Assembly (NCBI GenBank): GCA_017634455.1 | Contig: JAGBNK010000035.1 | Location: 1-64,000 of the forward strand | Source: Lachnospiraceae bacterium | GTDB lineage: Bacteria > Bacillota > Clostridia > Lachnospirales > Lachnospiraceae | DNA length: 64,000 nt | Direction of reading: 5' to 3' | Part shown: positions 9,064 to 18,973 of the stretch, piece by piece | Numbering within the stretch: position 1 is the stretch's first letter | Layout: each line of letters starts with the position of its first letter | Translations under genes and position numbers: made by a program | The notes under the pieces: generated by a model | Seen by the model: only the letters and a program-made list of their open reading frames with translations | Told to the model about the DNA's origin: nothing | The model's database searches: none

Positions 9064-11349
9064 TTAGCCTCTATAATAATTGATTAAGCAACCCTTTAAA
9101 ATGATATCACGCTCGTCGTCTGTCAAATCTCCCAGCTTCATCTCAAATGGCTTAAGCTGTCCATCTTTTACAACAAATGCTTCTATAACATCAGCCTTGT
9201 CGATTACAGCCTGTCTAATTCCTGGTACGAAGATATAGTCATTTAATGTAAATGGCAAGTCTCCCTCTGGAATGATAAATGGAAGCATACCCCAGTTAAT
9301 AAGATTTGAACGATATCTCTTGGTTGCATATTCATTGGCAATATTTGCCCAACCGCCTAATACCTTCTGGCAAGATGCAGCCTGTTCTCTTGCAGAACCA
9401 TCTCCTGGCTTAACTGCAAAGATTGTGCTTCCAACGCCGAAATTATCATGATTTACATCTGGATATGTCTTCTTAACAGTATGTACAATTTCCTTCAACT
9501 CAGGAACTGCTTCACCTGCACACTCTCCTGCTTCAAGAGCCTTCTGTGCTTTCTGAATCTCCTTGGCGCGTCCTACATACTCTGGATCTTTTCTGGACAG
9601 AGTAAACTCAGCAAGTCCAAGAGGATTTGATCTGTAAGATGAAGTCTCACCTGATGGAATCAGCTCATCTGTTGTTGTTACAGGATCATGAATCTCTGAT
9701 ACAACCTTTAAGAACAGATTCTCAGGAAGAGCACTCATTGCTGGCCAATCCTTGATATTTGGTCCAAACTTAATATCCACGCTTGAATCAGCAACTCCAT
9801 GGCTGTCAAATACTCTATTCTCATAAATCTTGCTATCGAAGAAATACTTAGGCTTAGTATAATTTACATCCATATCTGTTGCTGCTGTAAGGTAACCCTT
9901 GTTAGCTGCTGTCGCTGCAATTGAACGAGCATCCATAAGAGCAACTGATGAAATCTGACCATTCTGTAACTTAGAACCTTCTCTGTTAGGGAAATTTCTA
10001 GTTGAATGTCTGATAGAGAATCCATTATTACTTGGAGTATCTCCTGCACCAAAGCAAGGTCCGCAGAATGCAGTCTTTACAATTGCACCTGTCTCCATAA
10101 GGTCTGCTACACTACCATTTCTCACAAGTTCCATATAAATTGGTGTACTTGCTGGATATACACTAAGTGTAAACTCATCTGGTCCAATTGATGTGCCACG
10201 CAAGATGTCTGCTGCGTCAGTAATATTTTCAAAACCGCCGCCGGCACATCCTGCAATGATACCCTGATCTACATAGAGGCGACCATTTCTCACCTTGTCT
10301 TTCAAAGTAAAGTCTACCTGACCATCCAGGCTAACCTTAGCACGCTTCTCACAGTCATCTAAGATATCCATGAGATTAGCATTTAACTCTTCAATAGTAT
10401 ATGTATTGCTTGGATGGAATGGCATAGCAATCATAGGCTTGATTTCTGAGAGATCAATCTCAATCATTCCATCATAGTAAGCTACATCTCCAGGATTAAG
10501 CTCAGAGTATTCGCCGATTCTACCGTGTATATCATAGAATTCCTTTACCAAATTATCTGTCTTCCAGATTGATGATAGGCAAGTTGTCTCTGTTGTCATT
10601 ACATCAACGCCGATTCTGTAATCCACAGACATATTGTTGACACCAGGTCCTACGAACTCCATAACCTTGTTCTTGACATAGCCTTTGTCAAATACCTCAC
10701 CAATAATAGCAAGGGCAATATCTTGAGGACCTACACCCTTGGCAGGAGTACCTGTCATATAGACACCGATTACTCCTGGCATTGCAATATCATATGTCTT
10801 GTTGAGAAGCTGCTTAACAAGCTCAGGACCACCTTCACCCATTGCCATAGTACCAAGGGCACCATAACGGGTATGTGAATCTGAACCCAAAATCATTTTA
10901 CCAACACCAGCAAGCATCTCGCGAGCAAACTGATGAATTACAGCCTGATGAGGTGGTACATATATTCCACCGTACTTCTTGGCACATGTAAGTCCAAACA
11001 TGTGATCATCCTCATTGATTGTACCACCTACTGCACAAAGTGAATTATGGCAGTTGGTCAATACATAAGGAATTGGAAATTTCTCAAGTCCTGATGCTCT
11101 GGCTGTCTGAATAATTCCTACATAAGTAATATCATGTGATGTAAGCTTATCAAACTTAATCTGGAGATTTTGCATATTGCCAGAAGTATTATGCTTCTGT
11201 AAAATGCCATAAGCCATTGTCTGAGTTGCAGCCTCAGCCTTGTCTACATCCTTGCCTGTCATCTGCTTAATCTGTGCAGCAGCTTGGGCATCATCCACAA
11301 CAAGCTTCTCTCCATTTACTAGGTACACACCCTGTTCGTATAGTTTCAT
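9064..11349 (-). CDS. Aconitase-family hydratase (4Fe-4S)
   Basis: This 761-residue protein has the aconitase layout, with cluster cysteines Cys368 (AGCAGGG) and Cys429/Cys432 (CGPC), the substrate-binding GSDSHT (155-160) and RNFPNREG (451-458), and a C-terminal swivel domain. Family members interconvert hydroxy-acids by dehydration and hydration; this subgroup is usually annotated simply as hydratase (YbhJ-like), so citrate specificity is not certain. The ATG follows AGGAGGAAAGAC. It lies 63 bases after the coiled-coil gene with no terminator between them, so cotranscription is possible. Confidence 0.88.
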   Translation of the reverse strand: MKLYEQGVYLVNGEKLVVDDAQAAAQIKQMTGKDVDKAEAATQTMAYGILQKHNTSGNMQNLQIKFDKLTSHDITYVGIIQTARASGLEKFPIPYVLTNCHNSLCAVGGTINEDDHMFGLTCAKKYGGIYVPPHQAVIHQFAREMLAGVGKMILGSDSHTRYGALGTMAMGEGGPELVKQLLNKTYDIAMPGVIGVYMTGTPAKGVGPQDIALAIIGEVFDKGYVKNKVMEFVGPGVNNMSVDYRIGVDVMTTETTCLSSIWKTDNLVKEFYDIHGRIGEYSELNPGDVAYYDGMIEIDLSEIKPMIAMPFHPSNTYTIEELNANLMDILDDCEKRAKVSLDGQVDFTLKDKVRNGRLYVDQGIIAGCAGGGFENITDAADILRGTSIGPDEFTLSVYPASTPIYMELVRNGSVADLMETGAIVKTAFCGPCFGAGDTPSNNGFSIRHSTRNFPNREGSKLQNGQISSVALMDARSIAATAANKGYLTAATDMDVNYTKPKYFFDSKIYENRVFDSHGVADSSVDIKFGPNIKDWPAMSALPENLFLKVVSEIHDPVTTTDELIPSGETSSYRSNPLGLAEFTLSRKDPEYVGRAKEIQKAQKALEAGECAGEAVPELKEIVHTVKKTYPDVNHDNFGVGSTIFAVKPGDGSAREQAASCQKVLGGWANIANEYATKRYRSNLINWGMLPFIIPEGDLPFTLNDYIFVPGIRQAVIDKADVIEAFVVKDGQLKPFEMKLGDLTDDERDIILKGCLINYYRG

Positions 11350-11412
11350 GTCTTTCCTCCTGAATGTTTATTTATAACAATACTTCACAAATATGTGAGA
11401 TTTATCAAATTA

Positions 11413-12204
11413 TTATTTCTTTCCGAAGAATGGGAACCCACTTTTTTTGGAAGTTTTCTCCTCCTGAGGTTCCTCCCCTTCCTTCCAATCGAAATACTCG
11501 TTATCCAGTTCCGCCTGCATTGCAGCTATCTGCTCGTCTGTCATGCCAACCTCTCCTGCTTCAGATGGCTTCTCATCGCCAGCATCATCGAGAGGAATAC
11601 CATTTTGTATGAAATAATCTTTGTTAATTCGTATTTCAGGTTGCGCTGGAGCAACTCCCATTCCGCCGGAACTTGTAGAAATTCCAGGTTCTGATCCGGC
11701 TTCTTTGGCCTTCTCCAAGCGACGATTCTCATCCTCTATGAGTCGCAAATATTTCTGTGTATCAATTAAATCATTTAACTGGGATTTCAAGTCTAATTGA
11801 TTAGCCTTGACTTCCCGCTGCTCCTTTTTAAGCTGAGCATCTGTATCCTTGTAAATCTTCTCAATAGACTTATTTGCCTCCTTCATAATATCAATAATAT
11901 TATTCAGGGCATTGTCTGTATACATTATAGATGCTGCATATATATCCTCGGCCTTTCTTGTTGCCTCAAAGATTATATCATCACCTTGCTTCTGCATCTC
12001 GCGATTTGCCTTGTCCTTTTTGATAACAGACAAATCATACTCGTCCTGCATCTCATACATACAATTATTTAATTCTTTTAACAGCTCCATCATCTCGTTC
12101 TTGTCTACGATTACATCTTTCTTGCTGCCATTATATGGTTTTGCCTTTGAAAATAAGACATGTATGTCTCTTAAGACTTTCTCTGTGCGGTCTGTTGCAC
12201 CCAT
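11413..12204 (-). CDS. Coiled-coil protein, DivIVA-like region
   Basis: This 263-residue soluble protein has a long predicted coiled coil spanning about residues 35-170 (KKEQREVKANQLDLKSQLND), followed by a low-complexity acidic C-terminal tail that ends in basic residues. It resembles DivIVA/V-type ATPase subunit H-like coiled-coil proteins common in Lachnospiraceae, but carries no diagnostic motif. Function is unknown; a scaffold role at the envelope is speculation. The ribosome site AAGGAG precedes the ATG. It lies downstream of the SRP RNA terminator. Confidence 0.7.
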   Translation of the reverse strand: MGATDRTEKVLRDIHVLFSKAKPYNGSKKDVIVDKNEMMELLKELNNCMYEMQDEYDLSVIKKDKANREMQKQGDDIIFEATRKAEDIYAASIMYTDNALNNIIDIMKEANKSIEKIYKDTDAQLKKEQREVKANQLDLKSQLNDLIDTQKYLRLIEDENRRLEKAKEAGSEPGISTSSGGMGVAPAQPEIRINKDYFIQNGIPLDDAGDEKPSEAGEVGMTDEQIAAMQAELDNEYFDWKEGEEPQEEKTSKKSGFPFFGKK

Positions 12205-12285
12205 AACTATTCTCCTTGATACTATCTGCTAGAAATATTTGATAATCATCTCAAAATAAACTTCTACATCTAAAAAATATAACAT

Positions 12286-12324
12286 AGTAAAAGGCGATTT
12301 AGCAAATAATCTTACTAAATCGCC
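12286..12324 (-). terminator. Rho-independent terminator after SRP RNA
   Basis: A perfect 10-bp stem, GGCGATTTAG (12293-12302) with CTAAATCGCC (12315-12324), and a 12-base loop are followed on the minus strand by TTTTA. It lies about 40 bases after the SRP RNA 3' end. Confidence 0.88.
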
Positions 12325-12364
12325 GTCATCTAATTCAACTTCCTCTAATATAAAGAACATTTAA

Positions 12365-12512
12365 AAGCCGATACCCTCGCAGTTAGCTCAACCCAGGCGA
12401 CCTCGCGGCACCCGGAAAATCAAACTTAGTGCTGCTCCATTCCTGACCTGACACGATTCGTAAGCATCCGTCGCGCAAGACCCAAATCTCAACGCCACTT
12501 ACGAAGGCCGGC
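12365..12512 (-). ncRNA. ffs: Signal recognition particle RNA
   Basis: The minus strand contains the universal SRP RNA helix 8: GTCAGGT, then a GGAA tetraloop, then the AGCAGC internal-loop strand (around 12428-12455). The predicted transcript of about 150 nt begins GCCGGC and ends CGGCTTTT, so the two ends pair. A good promoter lies immediately upstream. The RNA binds Ffh and targets membrane proteins to the Sec translocon. The tadA-SRP RNA neighbourhood is common in Firmicutes. Ends are estimated. Confidence 0.9.
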
Positions 12513-12518
12513 TCTTGT

Positions 12519-12547
12519 ATTCTATAATCTGACCAACTAAATGTCAA
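12519..12547 (-). promoter_or_regulatory. SRP RNA promoter
   Basis: The minus strand has -35 TTGACA at 12542-12547, a 17-base spacer, and -10 TAGAAT at 12519-12524. This predicts a start at about 12512, at the GCCGGC that begins the RNA. Confidence 0.8.
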
Positions 12548-12558
12548 GATTCATCTGA

Positions 12559-13062
12559 CTAGTATTGCTTCTTCTGCTCTCGTAAATCCGCGAAAAACTT
12601 AGATAGCATCTCTGAACACTCTGCCTCCAGCACTCCTCTTGTCACATCAACCTGATGATTAAACTCCTGCATCTGCAATATGTTTAACACAGATCCTGCA
12701 CATCCTGCTTTGGCATTCATTGCACCAATTACAGCTCTTTGTAATCTGGCCTGCACCATTGCTCCAGAGCACATCTGACATGGCTCCAATGTAATATACA
12801 TAGTGCAGTCCTCCAGTCTCCAATCCCCGGTCTTCTTACAAGCCTGCTTTATAGCCAAAAGCTCAGCATGAGACAATACATTCTTGTCACTGTTTCGCTT
12901 ATTACATGCCTTGGCAATAACCTTATCGTCTCTTACTATTACACAACCTATTGGCACTTCATTAAGATCTGCTGCCTTTTTGGCCTCTTTTAAAGCCATC
13001 TTCATATATTTCTCGTCGCGCTTTGCCGCCTTGTTTTCCTCTAATTTATCCATTAGTCCCAT
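12559..13062 (-). CDS. tadA: tRNA-specific adenosine deaminase
   Basis: This 167-residue enzyme converts the wobble adenosine of tRNA-Arg(ACG) to inosine. The zinc and catalytic motif HAE is at residues 65-67 and PCQMC at 94-98, with the TadA-type RLQRAVIGAMNAKAG segment after it. About 18 extra charged residues precede the usual start, but AGGAGG nine bases before the ATG at 13062 supports the long form. It is divergent from nrdG and lies upstream of the SRP RNA. Confidence 0.93.
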   Translation of the reverse strand: MGLMDKLEENKAAKRDEKYMKMALKEAKKAADLNEVPIGCVIVRDDKVIAKACNKRNSDKNVLSHAELLAIKQACKKTGDWRLEDCTMYITLEPCQMCSGAMVQARLQRAVIGAMNAKAGCAGSVLNILQMQEFNHQVDVTRGVLEAECSEMLSKFFADLREQKKQY

Positions 13063-13130
13063 ATGGATTTACCTCCTGTGAAATGCTATACTCATACTAA
13101 CACATTTTGTTGATTTGGGGGGTGTTTGAA

Positions 13131-13820
13131 ATGAATATTTTCGGTTTACAGAAAACTACTCTTGTAGATTATCCCGGACGCGTTGCAGCTACCCTCTTTA
13201 CCGGCGGCTGTAATTTCCGATGTCCCTATTGTCAGAACAAGGATCTTGTTTTAACCCCTAATAATATTGAACCCTATACACATGATGAAATATTTGAATT
13301 CCTAAATAAACGAGTTGGCATATTAGAAGGTGTTGTTATCACAGGTGGAGAGCCAACACTACATTCTGATTTGCCTGATTTTATTAGAGATATAAAATCC
13401 CTCGGTTATCTTGTGAAGCTTGATACCAACGGATCAAATCCCGATATGCTAATCAATCTATGTAACGATAAACTCATAGACTATGTGGCAATGGACATCA
13501 AACAATGCCCTGACAAATACAATGAAGTAGCATGCATGAGTAATTTTGACTTCGAGAAAATATCTGCCTCTGTAGCTTTTCTACTCTCAGATAAAATTGA
13601 CTATGAATTCAGAACCACCGTCCCTGCAGAACTTTTTACGGAAAATGATTTTAGAGAAATCGGTAAATGGATTGCAGGCGCACACAAATATTTTCTACAG
13701 CCTTATAGAGAATCTGAAGGAGTTATAAATCCAATATTTACCGCTCCTAAAGCAGAAACCTTGGAAACATATGTTAAGATATTACAAGAATCTATAGAAA
13801 CTGTTGAGACAAGAGGATAA
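13131..13820 (+). CDS. nrdG: Anaerobic ribonucleoside-triphosphate reductase activating protein (radical SAM)
   Basis: This 229-residue radical SAM enzyme has the cluster motif CNFRCPYC (Cys27, 31, 34) and the SAM-binding GGEPT. It belongs to the NrdG2-type activases that install the glycyl radical on class III ribonucleotide reductase. The reductase itself is not in this window. The ATG at 13131 follows GGGGGGTG; the earlier in-frame TTG would place that site inside the gene. It is on the plus strand, against the prevailing direction of this arm, and abuts the GNAT gene. Confidence 0.88.
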   Translation: MNIFGLQKTTLVDYPGRVAATLFTGGCNFRCPYCQNKDLVLTPNNIEPYTHDEIFEFLNKRVGILEGVVITGGEPTLHSDLPDFIRDIKSLGYLVKLDTNGSNPDMLINLCNDKLIDYVAMDIKQCPDKYNEVACMSNFDFEKISASVAFLLSDKIDYEFRTTVPAELFTENDFREIGKWIAGAHKYFLQPYRESEGVINPIFTAPKAETLETYVKILQESIETVETRG

Positions 13821-13824
13821 TATA

Positions 13825-14370
13825 ATGACTTTAGAAATAGAAACCAAGAGACTTATACTTAGAGTCCTAACCCCTGACTATGCACAGGATACTCTGGACT
13901 TCTATATGGCTCATCCTGAAATATATGAGAAATATGAACCTATATTCAAAGACGAGTTTTACACGCTCAATTATCACGAGAAATTACTTCAGGCAGAATA
14001 TCAACAAACTCTACTTATGCGGATGTTTCGCTTCTGGATATTTGAAAAAGATAATCCTGAGCAAATTGTAGGAACTGTCAGCTTCCATGGTATATCTCCT
14101 GACATTTACTCATGTTGTAGTGTGGGATACAAAATCGCTCCGGAATATTGGAGAAAAGGCTATGCCTATGAAGCAATAAATGCCAGCATAGAAATGATTG
14201 CAAAAGAAATTGGCATTAGACGTTTCGAAGCTCTAGTTCTTCCAGACAACACTCCTTCCATTAAACTTCTGGAGAAACTCGGTTTTGAAAAAGAAGGGGT
14301 ATTAAAAGAAAAAATATTTATTCAGGGCCAGTGGCGTGACCATATTATGTACGGACTACTGGTTAAATAG
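13825..14370 (+). CDS. GNAT family N-acetyltransferase (RimJ/RimL type)
   Basis: This 181-residue protein has the GNAT fold: an N-terminal ETKRLILR strand as in RimJ/RimL proteins, the acetyl-CoA loop in YWRKGYAYEA, and the C-terminal NTPSIKLLEKLGFEKEG. It probably acetylates a protein N-terminus or a small amine; the substrate cannot be read from sequence. The ATG at 13825 is four bases after the nrdG stop with AGAGGATAA upstream, indicating translational coupling. It converges with kdgK seven bases away. Confidence 0.88.
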   Translation: MTLEIETKRLILRVLTPDYAQDTLDFYMAHPEIYEKYEPIFKDEFYTLNYHEKLLQAEYQQTLLMRMFRFWIFEKDNPEQIVGTVSFHGISPDIYSCCSVGYKIAPEYWRKGYAYEAINASIEMIAKEIGIRRFEALVLPDNTPSIKLLEKLGFEKEGVLKEKIFIQGQWRDHIMYGLLVK

Positions 14371-14377
14371 CTTATTA

Positions 14378-15430
14378 CTATCTCTTTATATCATAATTCA
14401 TATTCATAAGATTTCTAATGGTTTCAGCATCGTCTGTTATATTGGCATCTCCTCTGATGGTATGCTTGATGACGCTGCTGGCCACTGCGAAATTCACTAT
14501 ATCTTCTGGAGAATAATTCTCCATCATGGCATATATTAATCCGCTAGCAAAGGCATCGCCTCCTCCAACTCTATCTAATATAGTAAACCTAAAAAGCTTA
14601 CTCTCGTATGTCTGACCATTTAGCCATAGATATGCCTTGAGACTATTCTCTGTTCCACTATGCGCATAACGCACATGTCTACCTATACACTTAATATTAG
14701 GATATCTGGCTACAAAATGCTTAAATACCTCATCCTGTTCTTCATAGGTTGGTTGCATAGGTATATTGTCCTTGTAATCTCCAAGTTCATGATTATTGTC
14801 ATCGCGCCATAAATGATATGGTTCGATTCCAAAGAGTACATCTACATAAGGCAGACAAGAAGTACAGAAATCTCTTGCCTCCTCCCAGGTCCATAAGGTA
14901 CTTCTGAAATTTCCGTCAAAACTTACTGTTAGACCTAATTCCTTGGCAATTCTCATACTATCTATAGTTAACTTACGCAGATTATCTGAGAGAGCCGGTG
15001 TTATTCCGCTCATATGTAACCAGGTATAATCTGACAACAAAGCTCTCAAGTCATATTCACTGAAATCATATTCTGAAAATGCACTATGCTTTCTATCATA
15101 AGTCACCTGGCTAGGACGAATTCCAAATCCCGTCTCCAGATAGTATGTCCCCAGTCTATGAGTAGGAGTCTCTTCCGGAGTAGATCTGATTATCGGACTA
15201 CAATGTACATCATAGCTTCTAAGCATACGAATAGCACTTTTGCCTATGCTGTTATCAGGCACCACCGTAAAGAAGCTACTATCGATACCTAAATTGGCCA
15301 AAGCCAGAGCAATATTTGCTTCAGCTCCACCAAAACTTGCCTCATAAGTCTGAGTCACACGAATCTTCTCATAATTCGGCGGAGTCAATCTCATCATTAT
15401 TTCCCCAATTGTTATAAACTTATGCTCCAT
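14378..15430 (-). CDS. kdgK: PfkB-family sugar kinase, probably 2-keto-3-deoxygluconate kinase
   Basis: This 350-residue ribokinase-fold protein has the N-terminal GG motif (ASFGGAEANIALALANLG) and the C-terminal signature DRVGGGDAFASG, with catalytic base Asp292. The layout resembles KdgK, which phosphorylates 2-keto-3-deoxygluconate in pectin and uronate breakdown, but other PfkB substrates are possible. It is a lone gene with AGAGGAGG before the ATG. No KDPG aldolase gene is adjacent. Confidence 0.78.
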   Translation of the reverse strand: MEHKFITIGEIMMRLTPPNYEKIRVTQTYEASFGGAEANIALALANLGIDSSFFTVVPDNSIGKSAIRMLRSYDVHCSPIIRSTPEETPTHRLGTYYLETGFGIRPSQVTYDRKHSAFSEYDFSEYDLRALLSDYTWLHMSGITPALSDNLRKLTIDSMRIAKELGLTVSFDGNFRSTLWTWEEARDFCTSCLPYVDVLFGIEPYHLWRDDNNHELGDYKDNIPMQPTYEEQDEVFKHFVARYPNIKCIGRHVRYAHSGTENSLKAYLWLNGQTYESKLFRFTILDRVGGGDAFASGLIYAMMENYSPEDIVNFAVASSVIKHTIRGDANITDDAETIRNLMNMNYDIKR

Positions 15431-15565
15431 AGAAACCTCCTCTTTTTACAAGCCATTGATAATCTGACTTATAATCTATTCCTACTTCTTATATTGTAAT
15501 TATAGCATCATTTAATTCACAGAATATGTGCATATCTTGCTATGAATATTACATTTCTTGCGATA

Positions 15566-15610
15566 TAAAAAGCTCTGAAGCTTGTCACATCAGTGATTTC
15601 CTTCAGAGCT
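15566..15610 (-). terminator. Rho-independent terminator after rubrerythrin
   Basis: A perfect 10-bp stem, AGCTCTGAAG (15571-15580) with CTTCAGAGCT (15601-15610), has a 20-base loop and is followed on the minus strand by TTTTTATA. Confidence 0.88.
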
Positions 15611-15647
15611 CTGTCTATTCATTATTGTATGAAATTATTGTGAGAAA

Positions 15648-16238
15648 TTATTTTCTGAAATATCTCTTCAACATTCCCTCAAGAGCCTTGCCATGTCTAG
15701 CCTCGTCTCTTGCCATCTCATGAACTGTGTCATGAATTGCATCCAGGTTATTCTTCTTAGCGCAAGCTGCCAAATCAAACTTACCAGCTGTTGCACCATA
15801 TTCGCAATCTACTCTCCATGCCAGGTTCTTCTCTGTAGAATCTGTCATATGAGGCTCCAATTCAGAGCCAAGAAGCTCTGCGAACTTTGCCGCATGCTCA
15901 GCTTCCTCATAAGCAGCTTTCTCCCAATACAAACCAATTTCTGGATATCCCTCACGATGAGCGATTCTAGCCATGCACAGATACATACCTACCTCAGAAC
16001 ACTCACCTGTGAAATTAGATTTCAACTGCTCGAAGATATATTTCTTATCCTCATCTGAAATTTCTGGATTGTTCTTTACTGTCTTGGCATATACACCATA
16101 TTCATGCTCTGCTGCAAGCTTCATCTCGCCTTCCTGCTTCTTGAACTTATCAGCATCTACATGACATACTGGACACTCCTCTGGTGGTTCATCTCCCTCA
16201 TGTACATAACCGCATACGCTACAAACCCATTTTGCCAT
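15648..16238 (-). CDS. rbr: Rubrerythrin with N-terminal rubredoxin domain (reverse rubrerythrin type)
   Basis: This 196-residue non-haem iron protein detoxifies hydrogen peroxide in anaerobes using NADH-derived electrons. The rubredoxin-like iron site comes first (Cys6, 9, 22, 25), followed by a four-helix diiron domain with EXXH-type motifs (EEAEHAA, ARDEARHG). This reversed order matches the Clostridium rubrerythrin/NADH peroxidase group. The ATG at 16238 has AAAGGAG seven bases upstream; an in-frame ATG six codons earlier would include that site. Confidence 0.92.
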   Translation of the reverse strand: MAKWVCSVCGYVHEGDEPPEECPVCHVDADKFKKQEGEMKLAAEHEYGVYAKTVKNNPEISDEDKKYIFEQLKSNFTGECSEVGMYLCMARIAHREGYPEIGLYWEKAAYEEAEHAAKFAELLGSELEPHMTDSTEKNLAWRVDCEYGATAGKFDLAACAKKNNLDAIHDTVHEMARDEARHGKALEGMLKRYFRK

Positions 16239-16307
16239 AGTCGCTTCTCCTTTCATGTCTTACATAAATACTCTGTATAGCTATTAACTAACTATATTCT
16301 TGGTTTG

Positions 16308-16336
16308 AGTATAACATTGACGATAGCAATTATCAA
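16308..16336 (-). promoter_or_regulatory. Rubrerythrin promoter
   Basis: The minus strand has -35 TTGATA at 16331-16336, a 17-base spacer, and -10 TATACT at 16308-16313, giving a 5' leader of about 60 bases. Confidence 0.68.
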
Positions 16337-16368
16337 ACCAATTCTAGGCCAAAAGCTATATTATTTTT

Positions 16369-18519
16369 CTACACCAACAAATCCGTATTTTCCTTGCTTT
16401 CCTCAATCATCTTGTTAAGCTTGGCACATGGAATACTTATTATCAGACCAAATAATAATGCAACCAATACATATATTCCCATTCCGCCTAAATATAGCCA
16501 GTAATCCTTACCATGGAATCCTGCTATTGTCTCACGAATTGCATTCATACCATAGGCAAATGGCATGTATTTATACATATACTGGAATACTATTGGAAGA
16601 ACTTCCACAGGGAAAGTTCCACCTGAACCTGCAACCTGAATTACAAGTAATACTACCGCTGCTGCCTCGCCTACATTTCCAAAGGCATAGGACAGAGAAT
16701 ACATAAACAAAGTAAATGTAAAGCTTGTAATGGATGCAGCCAGCCAAAACATAAACGGATGCTCACACTGTATTCCAACAAATAACAGACAACCTAGCAC
16801 CGTGATAATTGTCTGGATCTGACCTATGAAATAGAACACCATATATCTGCCGAAGAACTTCTGGTAATTCATAAGATTTACGCATCCAGCCGGCACAGTC
16901 TTTAATGTGCTGTGTACAATGGCTATGAGAATAAGCGCTCCAAACCAGATGGACAGTATTATGTAAAATGGTGCTGTAGCAGATCCATTATTTGCCACAT
17001 AATATATAGGCTTCTCATCCAGATTTACAGGACTTGATATAAAGTCTGCAATAATAGCCGGATCAGTCTCTATAAGCTTCATAAGAGTAGCATACTGATG
17101 ATTATTTTCCAGATCATCCACATCAGCTATAAGCTGTCTCAGCTTACTCTGCATATCAAGAGCTGTATTCAATGTCTCTGTAAGCTTGTCTTTACCAAAG
17201 CCCATCATCTCAGGATAGCTATTCAATGCTCGAGATACATCATCTATACTGTCACTTGAATAATTCAATATCTGCTGAATCTCATTCATAGACGCCTGAA
17301 TAGAATTCATTGTATTATTCAGCTGAGGATCAATAGTATTATTGTATGTCTCATACAGATTATCAATATCACGCTTTGACGCTTCCATATCGTTGTTGAG
17401 ATTTTCAATCAAAGCTTTGGCATCAGCAGAGGTAACATCTCCAGTTGCCTTCAATGCATTTAAGTCATTCTCAATAGCAGTTAAGTCTGTATCTATTGAT
17501 TTCTTCTCATTATCGATTTCTGTATTTAGACTGACTGTATCTCTGATATTTGTATTGTACAACTCATGTAGAGATGTAACTGCTGTCAGAAGGGAGTCAA
17601 CCTGTGACGAGCCAACCTTACCTACATTATCTACCTGATTGAGCATTGAGTTGGTCATATCAGATATAGAATAAATTGAAGTCTTGGCATTTCCAATATT
17701 AATTCTCATAAGGTCTGATGTGGTATCAACAGCATTTTCCCCACTATCAATAGCTGAGCTGGCTGAATTGGCAATGGTTCTTCCTGACTGCATAATGCTA
17801 TCAAGCTGATCTGTCACTTTGTCTGTAGCCTCTGTCAGACTTGTAGCCGCATCAATAATACTGATATATGACTCCAGAATTGTGATATATGTAGTCATAT
17901 CACCATCCAACTTCTCAAGCTTCTCCTGGACTGTATCTGTAAGTCCGGCTGTTGTAGAGCCTTCAGAAGAAGCCACATAGTTACTTACCTGAAGCATGGT
18001 CTTGGCCAGAGTTGATACAAAGGCCTTGTCGATTTCCTCCTCCAAAGTGGTCTTTACCTTGCCGGTAATCTTGGGAGCGATGGCATTCTTCTTCTCATTT
18101 TCATAATAAGTAATCTTGGGATTCTGCAAATCTCCACCCAGGAAACTTATAATGTCGGATGAAAACTTCTCATCCACCACGAGAGCCGCATAATATTTAC
18201 CACTGTATACCCCCTCTACAGCTTCCTCTTTGGTATCAACAAATACCCAACCGATAGTCTTGTTTTCCTTCAGGTTGGAGATAATCATATCACCTACATT
18301 CAAAGTGATACCACCAACCTCTACTCCTGTATCCGAACTGGCGACAACTACCTGTAAGTTCTTAGTAGCATTTTCGCCATAAGGATCCCAGTTGGACAAT
18401 ATGTTGAACCATGCATATAAACATGGCATAACTGACAATCCCATAATAACCACAAGGGCTACTACATTTGTTATTAGTCTCTTGAAATCAGCGGAGGCTA
18501 CACGAAATATATTGGTCAT
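16369..18519 (-). CDS. YhgE/Pip family membrane protein (second copy)
   Basis: This 716-residue protein has one N-terminal membrane helix with LYAWFNILSNWDPYG, a large extracytoplasmic coiled-coil region (about residues 150-460), and a C-terminal block of five to six helices (about 500-700). This is the YhgE/Pip layout: an ABC-2-like membrane core related to phage infection protein and to EsaA of type VII secretion. Function is not established. It overlaps the stop of the 148-residue membrane gene by four bases, so the two are translationally coupled. Confidence 0.85.
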   Translation of the reverse strand: MTNIFRVASADFKRLITNVVALVVIMGLSVMPCLYAWFNILSNWDPYGENATKNLQVVVASSDTGVEVGGITLNVGDMIISNLKENKTIGWVFVDTKEEAVEGVYSGKYYAALVVDEKFSSDIISFLGGDLQNPKITYYENEKKNAIAPKITGKVKTTLEEEIDKAFVSTLAKTMLQVSNYVASSEGSTTAGLTDTVQEKLEKLDGDMTTYITILESYISIIDAATSLTEATDKVTDQLDSIMQSGRTIANSASSAIDSGENAVDTTSDLMRINIGNAKTSIYSISDMTNSMLNQVDNVGKVGSSQVDSLLTAVTSLHELYNTNIRDTVSLNTEIDNEKKSIDTDLTAIENDLNALKATGDVTSADAKALIENLNNDMEASKRDIDNLYETYNNTIDPQLNNTMNSIQASMNEIQQILNYSSDSIDDVSRALNSYPEMMGFGKDKLTETLNTALDMQSKLRQLIADVDDLENNHQYATLMKLIETDPAIIADFISSPVNLDEKPIYYVANNGSATAPFYIILSIWFGALILIAIVHSTLKTVPAGCVNLMNYQKFFGRYMVFYFIGQIQTIITVLGCLLFVGIQCEHPFMFWLAASITSFTFTLFMYSLSYAFGNVGEAAAVVLLVIQVAGSGGTFPVEVLPIVFQYMYKYMPFAYGMNAIRETIAGFHGKDYWLYLGGMGIYVLVALLFGLIISIPCAKLNKMIEESKENTDLLV

Positions 18520-18962
18520 TCGTCCTCTCCTCCCTTTATCTCTTCGATTCTCTCATCTATCTCATCGCGAACTTTCTCCCGGATTTTGGCTCTGCGCTCA
18601 TCTACCTTATCCAGGCGCTCATTTACAATCTCCTCGGCAGCTTCTATGTTCTCGCTGTTCACCACAAGAGAAGCATTTTTCATAACATCCACGCCGTAAT
18701 CCTTCATTCTCTCCATCATCTTATAATCCGTATACTCCACATATATCAGATAGAAAGCGATTCCAAACAAAGAGAGAATCCACATTATAAGAAATATTAA
18801 TTTCCCCGAAGATATGGCAAAGCTTAATATCAGAAATATCATTGGCAGGAAAATATTTACCTTGATTCCCACCTGTATTCTCTTCTGATTCTGTTTATGA
18901 ACTTGTTGTTCATAGTCCACGAATTTATCCAGGACATCTTTATAATCAGGTTCCATACTCAT
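18516..18962 (-). CDS. Small two-helix membrane protein with charged C-terminal tail
   Basis: This 148-residue protein has two hydrophobic segments near residues 34-52 and 54-74 separated by a short turn, then a tail rich in Lys, Arg and Glu (KVDERRAKIREKVRDEIDER) likely to be helical and cytoplasmic. I do not recognise the family. It sits between, and is coupled to, two YhgE/Pip genes, which suggests it is a partner of theirs. AGGAG lies eight bases before the ATG. Confidence 0.72.
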   Translation of the reverse strand: MSMEPDYKDVLDKFVDYEQQVHKQNQKRIQVGIKVNIFLPMIFLILSFAISSGKLIFLIMWILSLFGIAFYLIYVEYTDYKMMERMKDYGVDVMKNASLVVNSENIEAAEEIVNERLDKVDERRAKIREKVRDEIDERIEEIKGGEDE

Positions 18963-18973
18963 TTCACACTCTC

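Noticed and set aside
12420-12460. Similarity of GCAGCACT in SRP RNA to CAGCACTTA in elements A and B
   Set aside because: The match is eight or so bases within a universally conserved SRP motif; the rest of the structures do not align.
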